A DNA stretch of 34,147 nucleotides, from the NCBI RefSeq assembly GCF_000485595.1, contig NW_014577611.1, positions 108,239 through 142,385 on the forward strand, in the 5' to 3' direction. The notes beneath the pieces were generated by a model that was not told the DNA's origin, ran no database searches, and was given only the letters and a program-made list of their open reading frames with translations. The stretch is from Priapulus caudatus. Taxonomy: Eukaryota > Priapulida > Priapulimorpha > Priapulimorphida > Priapulidae. Shown here in pieces: positions 31,289-34,147 of the stretch (position 1 is its first letter; every line of letters starts with the position of its first letter). The translations under genes and the position numbers were made by a program.

Positions 31289-31702
31289 TTAAAATAAAAC
31301 AAAATTAGCCAAAAATAATAAGAAATAAAATAAATAAGCCCCTGTGCAAAATGCGCGATGGTGTGCGTGCGATAGTGGGCGTGTCCTAAACATTTTCTAC
31401 CCAATCACGTTGCTCAATTTTTCTTCCATAGCTATACGGTTTGGGAATCGCAAATTTGCGGCCCGGCAGTATAATCACGCCAGGCTATCACCATCAGCTG
31501 CAGGGTGTCTAGTATTACGACAGAGCAGAACATTAAGCTAACAAGTTTACTGTGGCCATTAATTGTTACCTTTTATATTTCATATTAGACAACTTATTGC
31601 CAATAGTTACAAGACGACGGCAATTGTGAATCGGTGGATTTAAATTCTGTACTGGTTTTTGGTATGCTTTTTCATGGTTTTTGGTAATGCTTTCCTTGCA
31701 GT

Positions 31703-32051
31703 ATGAAGATTGATAGCAGGACCACCAATGCGTATGGGGTGACGCCAAAGAACCCGAAGCTGCTTACGTTCACGACCCAGGACAGCATACCGTCCATTTC
31801 GTCGGTTTCTCTTAGTTCTTTCTCTTTTTTTCTTTCTCTCTTTTTTGTTGTTCTTCTCTTTCTTTCCATTAATCGAGTTTCATTACCACATAACGTTATA
31901 TGATGCAGATAGTGTTACTATGACATATACCAATTCTTTGCTATTTTTCCTGCAGGGTGTAACACTCATCACGACATCTGATGCTAACCTTAAGGACAGC
32001 GCGAAGACACTTGCCAATAAGAACAAGCAGATTATCATGCAGGAGTTGTGA
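31703..32051 (+). CDS. Core-less paralogue of the Rossmann-type gene (first and last exons only)
   Basis: Exon 31,702-31,804 starts TATGAA right after TTTCCTTGCAG, exactly as in the gene at 21,162, and encodes MKIDSRTTNAYGVTPKNPKL followed by LTFTTQDSIPSISS. Exon 31,956-32,051 follows TTTTTCCTGCAG, is 96 nt like its counterpart, and encodes GVTLITTSDANLKD..IIMQEL then TGA; the paralogue reads GGTLVTTQDANDKE..IIKDL. The four middle exons are absent: only 151 nt separate the two exons, much of it polypyrimidine. Joined at a weak but in-phase donor (TCG|GTTTCT) the product would be 65 residues and lack the cofactor-binding core. It may be a short protein, a pseudogene, or unspliced from this donor. 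The homology is clear; the expressed form is inference. Confidence 0.55.
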
Positions 32052-32326
32052 TGTGGATCTGCTCTTTAGTGATATTTGTCACAGCTAGTATATTTATGTA
32101 TATATAATTATGGTATATACCATGTCATAAGTTTGCTGAGCATTTACCACCCATTTTGTTATCATAGCTGATGCTGGCATCCGATCAGCTAGGCTGATCA
32201 AACTGCTAATGGTTTCATTCATGAATCACACCCAAATTATTAGTTTTTTTGTAAATATCTGTAATTTTAATTTTTGTAATTTTTGTAAAATTGTTGTAAA
32301 GTTTTTTTGTAAATTAGTTTAGAGGT

Positions 32327-32947
32327 AAATTTTGTAGGAGGCAAATGTTGTGAGTTAAAGAACAAGGAGCGAAGCGAGCCAATAGGGCGTGGGATATGGG
32401 GCCCGCTTAAAGCCGCACAATGCGCATCCAAACGCTAATTTCTCCAGTACTGGACTAGCAAATACTTCGTGTCATGCATAATCATACTACCTTATGGCAA
32501 AATAAACTCTAGTTCCTCCCATTTCACTGCGCGTTGTCTTATAAAAAAAAGGTATTTTGAAAAATACGCTCCAATTTGTTTGAATGCTTCGATGTTTGTG
32601 TAGCAGTGTTGCGCCACAATCTCGAAGCAACCGGCAGCGGTGCCGCGGTACACGCGGTATCGGGCGCAGCAAAAGATAAAACATGTGACGTCACGTCAAC
32701 CACTTCGAGTTATGTTGTTGAACAATTTAGCGTTGGCCGCCTGAATCTACCCTTGATTTCGCACCTCTTTCTTGTTGGGAATCGCGCATCAAATGGGAGG
32801 AACTATGAGTTTTTATTTTGTTCCAATAAGGTAGTGTGATTATGCATGACACAAGTATTTGCTAGTCAGTACTGAGAAATTAGCGTTTGGAGATGCGGCA
32901 TCTGTGGACGGCTTAAAGGCCCTACTTAAGAAATTTTGTAGGAGGCA
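32327..32947. mobile_element. Inverted-repeat element, with 17-bp direct repeats nearby
   Basis: The arm at 32,404-32,525 (ending CTCTAGTTCCTCCCATTT) pairs with 32,790-32,925 (starting AATGGGAGGAACTATGAG), about 120-135 nt with small indels. They share GCATAATCATAC and CTAGCAAATACTT. The ~265-nt centre is GC-richer and has an ATGTGACGTCACGTC CRE-like palindrome near 32,681-32,697. AAATTTTGTAGGAGGCA occurs at 32,327-32,343 and 32,931-32,947, just outside the right arm and 60 nt outside the left arm. It may be a target duplication, or chance within the local TTTTTGTAA-rich DNA. Confidence 0.65.
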
Positions 32948-33918
32948 TTTGGCTGCCGTATTGCTGCTAATGGTACTTGTAATGTTGAGTTGTTATCTCC
33001 GTGATCTGCATAGGGTTGCGCTGCCTAAATTATTAGATATGGCGCTGTACAGGGCATTATAACATAGAACAGTACCAAACACTGAAGGTACGTGACTTCA
33101 AACACAGGGTGGGGGAGCTGGCGCGTGACATTATTTGACTGTGTCGGGGAATGATGGTGAACATATATATGCCCGAATAGTGAGTAACAGTTAGTGTACA
33201 GCTGTGTAACGCGCCACATTACAAACAATGAAACTTGAACATATATATATGTAGTATTCGCTCAACGTGGTAAAACGTAAGAATAGCTCTTGCCACTTAA
33301 CGTAGAGTCAGAGTGCAAATAGTAGAGAGCCTGCGCAGCGCCGTGCCTGCGTGCACTAAGTTAGTATACTAGCGCGCCTTACCTATTGTTTTATGGTTCG
33401 TCACGACTGCATGTTCAGGCCTGCAATATAGTGCATGGTAGCGGTACGAGTGCAGCTGCGCCGTTTAATCAAAAGGCTTGCTCCCGTACTTCTGATACAT
33501 GTAGGTTATTATGGCATTATTCCTATTTCAATCTTAATTTGACTATTTGTCTGTATACTTACTGCTCCTCCCCCATATGACAAGTTGGGAAGCCGTACTA
33601 ATGCGGCGAACAACTTCTGTCAACGTGTGTGATGCATTGCTTTTATACGTTATATTTTTTTAACCTTTTTTTTGTACCGGAAAGACTAAATTTGCTGTGC
33701 ATTAAACTTTACCTTTTCTCTATTATTCTATTCCTTCCTTGTTTTGCTTCTTTAATGGCTATGCATTAGCTATTTTCATTCTTTATTTTGTTAGCTTAAA
33801 ACACGTTCACCTAATTTTTACTTAACTAAATTAACTAAAAATACTTTACCTCTTAACTTGGTTTTTTTTCTTATTATTCTATTAAATCTTATTTTCTGTT
33901 ATATTAATAATAACAATG
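32948..33918. other. AT-rich gene-free stretch
   Basis: A 67-codon frame at 32,859-33,062 overlaps the arm of the element and has no known features. From about 33,640 the sequence is strongly T/A-rich with poly-T runs. No exon could be supported. Confidence 0.4.
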
Positions 33919-34147
33919 CTAGCGTAGTCGCCCGTCGTCCTCGCCGGTGCCGTTGGTGTGGGGTGCGTGGCGTCGGCCTGTGGTGGTCGGTCGTCTCGTG
34001 ATCGTCGTCGCTTAGCCTCGTGTGCCTGGCGGTGCTGCCCACTAGGCTTCGGGCCCAGTTGTAAAGTCTCTCCTCCCGTCTCGTTGTCCTCGCTGTCGTC
34101 GGGTCGTTCGTGGTCGTGGTTGCGGTTGTCCTCTGTGCGGTCGGCAC
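33919..34147. other. Abrupt GC-rich end of window; origin unknown
   Basis: After 250 nt of very AT-rich DNA, composition jumps at about 33,919 to GTCGTCG/GTGGTCG-rich sequence that is open on both strands to the edge (the minus frame gives a Thr/Arg/His-rich 82-codon peptide). It may be a repeat, a coding exon cut by the edge, or the start of a CpG-rich region. No domain recognised. Confidence 0.35.

Larger units (their letters stand above)
30875..31469. mobile_element. Foldback element carrying a tRNA-like unit and a CCCTAA tract
   Basis: 30,875-30,962 and 31,379-31,466 are reverse complements over about 88 nt with a handful of mismatches: GATTCCCAAACCGTATAGCT, TGGAAGAAAAATTGAGCAAC and GTGATTGGC on the left. 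The 415-nt interior is AT-rich and holds a Pol III-type tRNA-like sequence (31,100-31,180, minus) and 31,211-31,288 of CCCTAA-type repeats. No transposase frame. The layout suggests a MITE that captured, or was invaded by, a tRNA-derived SINE-like unit. Confidence 0.75.

Overview
The window looks like metazoan nuclear DNA, most likely from an invertebrate with a compact, repeat-rich genome. The reasons are GT..AG introns (one about 56 nt), vertebrate-type CCCTAA/TTAGGG repeats at internal sites, many short inverted-repeat (MITE-like) elements, and a decayed SWIM-zinc-finger gene of a type I know from marine invertebrates. A sponge or similar animal would fit, but the sequence does not settle the taxon. 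Coding density is very low, and most open frames of 60-140 codons lie in low-complexity or repeat DNA.

Layout. 1-1,262 is a partial copy of a ~6-kb tandem unit. 1,263-5,345 is non-coding DNA with Z-DNA-like CG/CA repeats, two palindrome-rich clusters, a CpG/GT-rich block and a degenerate CCCTAA tract. 5,390-11,372 and 11,397 to about 17,520 are two successive ~6-kb units, followed by a 25-N gap (17,603-17,627) and a partial further copy. Some blocks (about 5.4-9.0 and 13.2-17.6 kb) differ from the cleaner copies by insertion-biased indels every ~10 nt. This suggests uncorrected long-read gap fill, and the sequence left of the gap repeats the sequence right of it. 17,964-18,667 is a Tc1/mariner (pogo)-like non-autonomous element. 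19.3-20.9 kb holds a candidate core promoter and a large foldback element.

21.1-23.65 kb carries the best gene in the window, a six-exon gene on the + strand (198 codons as modelled). Its central part resembles the NAD(P)-binding Rossmann half of medium-chain dehydrogenases (quinone reductase-like). About 10.5 kb downstream, 31,702-32,051 holds a paralogue of its first and last exons with the Rossmann-coding exons missing. Between them lie a foldback element with a CCCTAA core, a 21/23-bp minisatellite whose longer unit is palindromic, a THAP-like fragment, a frameshifted SWIM-domain pseudogene on the minus strand, microsatellites, and a second foldback element that encloses both a tRNA-like Pol III unit and a CCCTAA tract. 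32.4-32.95 kb is another inverted-repeat element. The last 230 nt shift abruptly to GC-rich sequence.

The genes form no operon-like unit. The recurring theme is a paralogous gene pair set in a nest of inverted-repeat elements, two of which enclose telomere-type repeats. Everything was read by eye; no alignment or database search was run.
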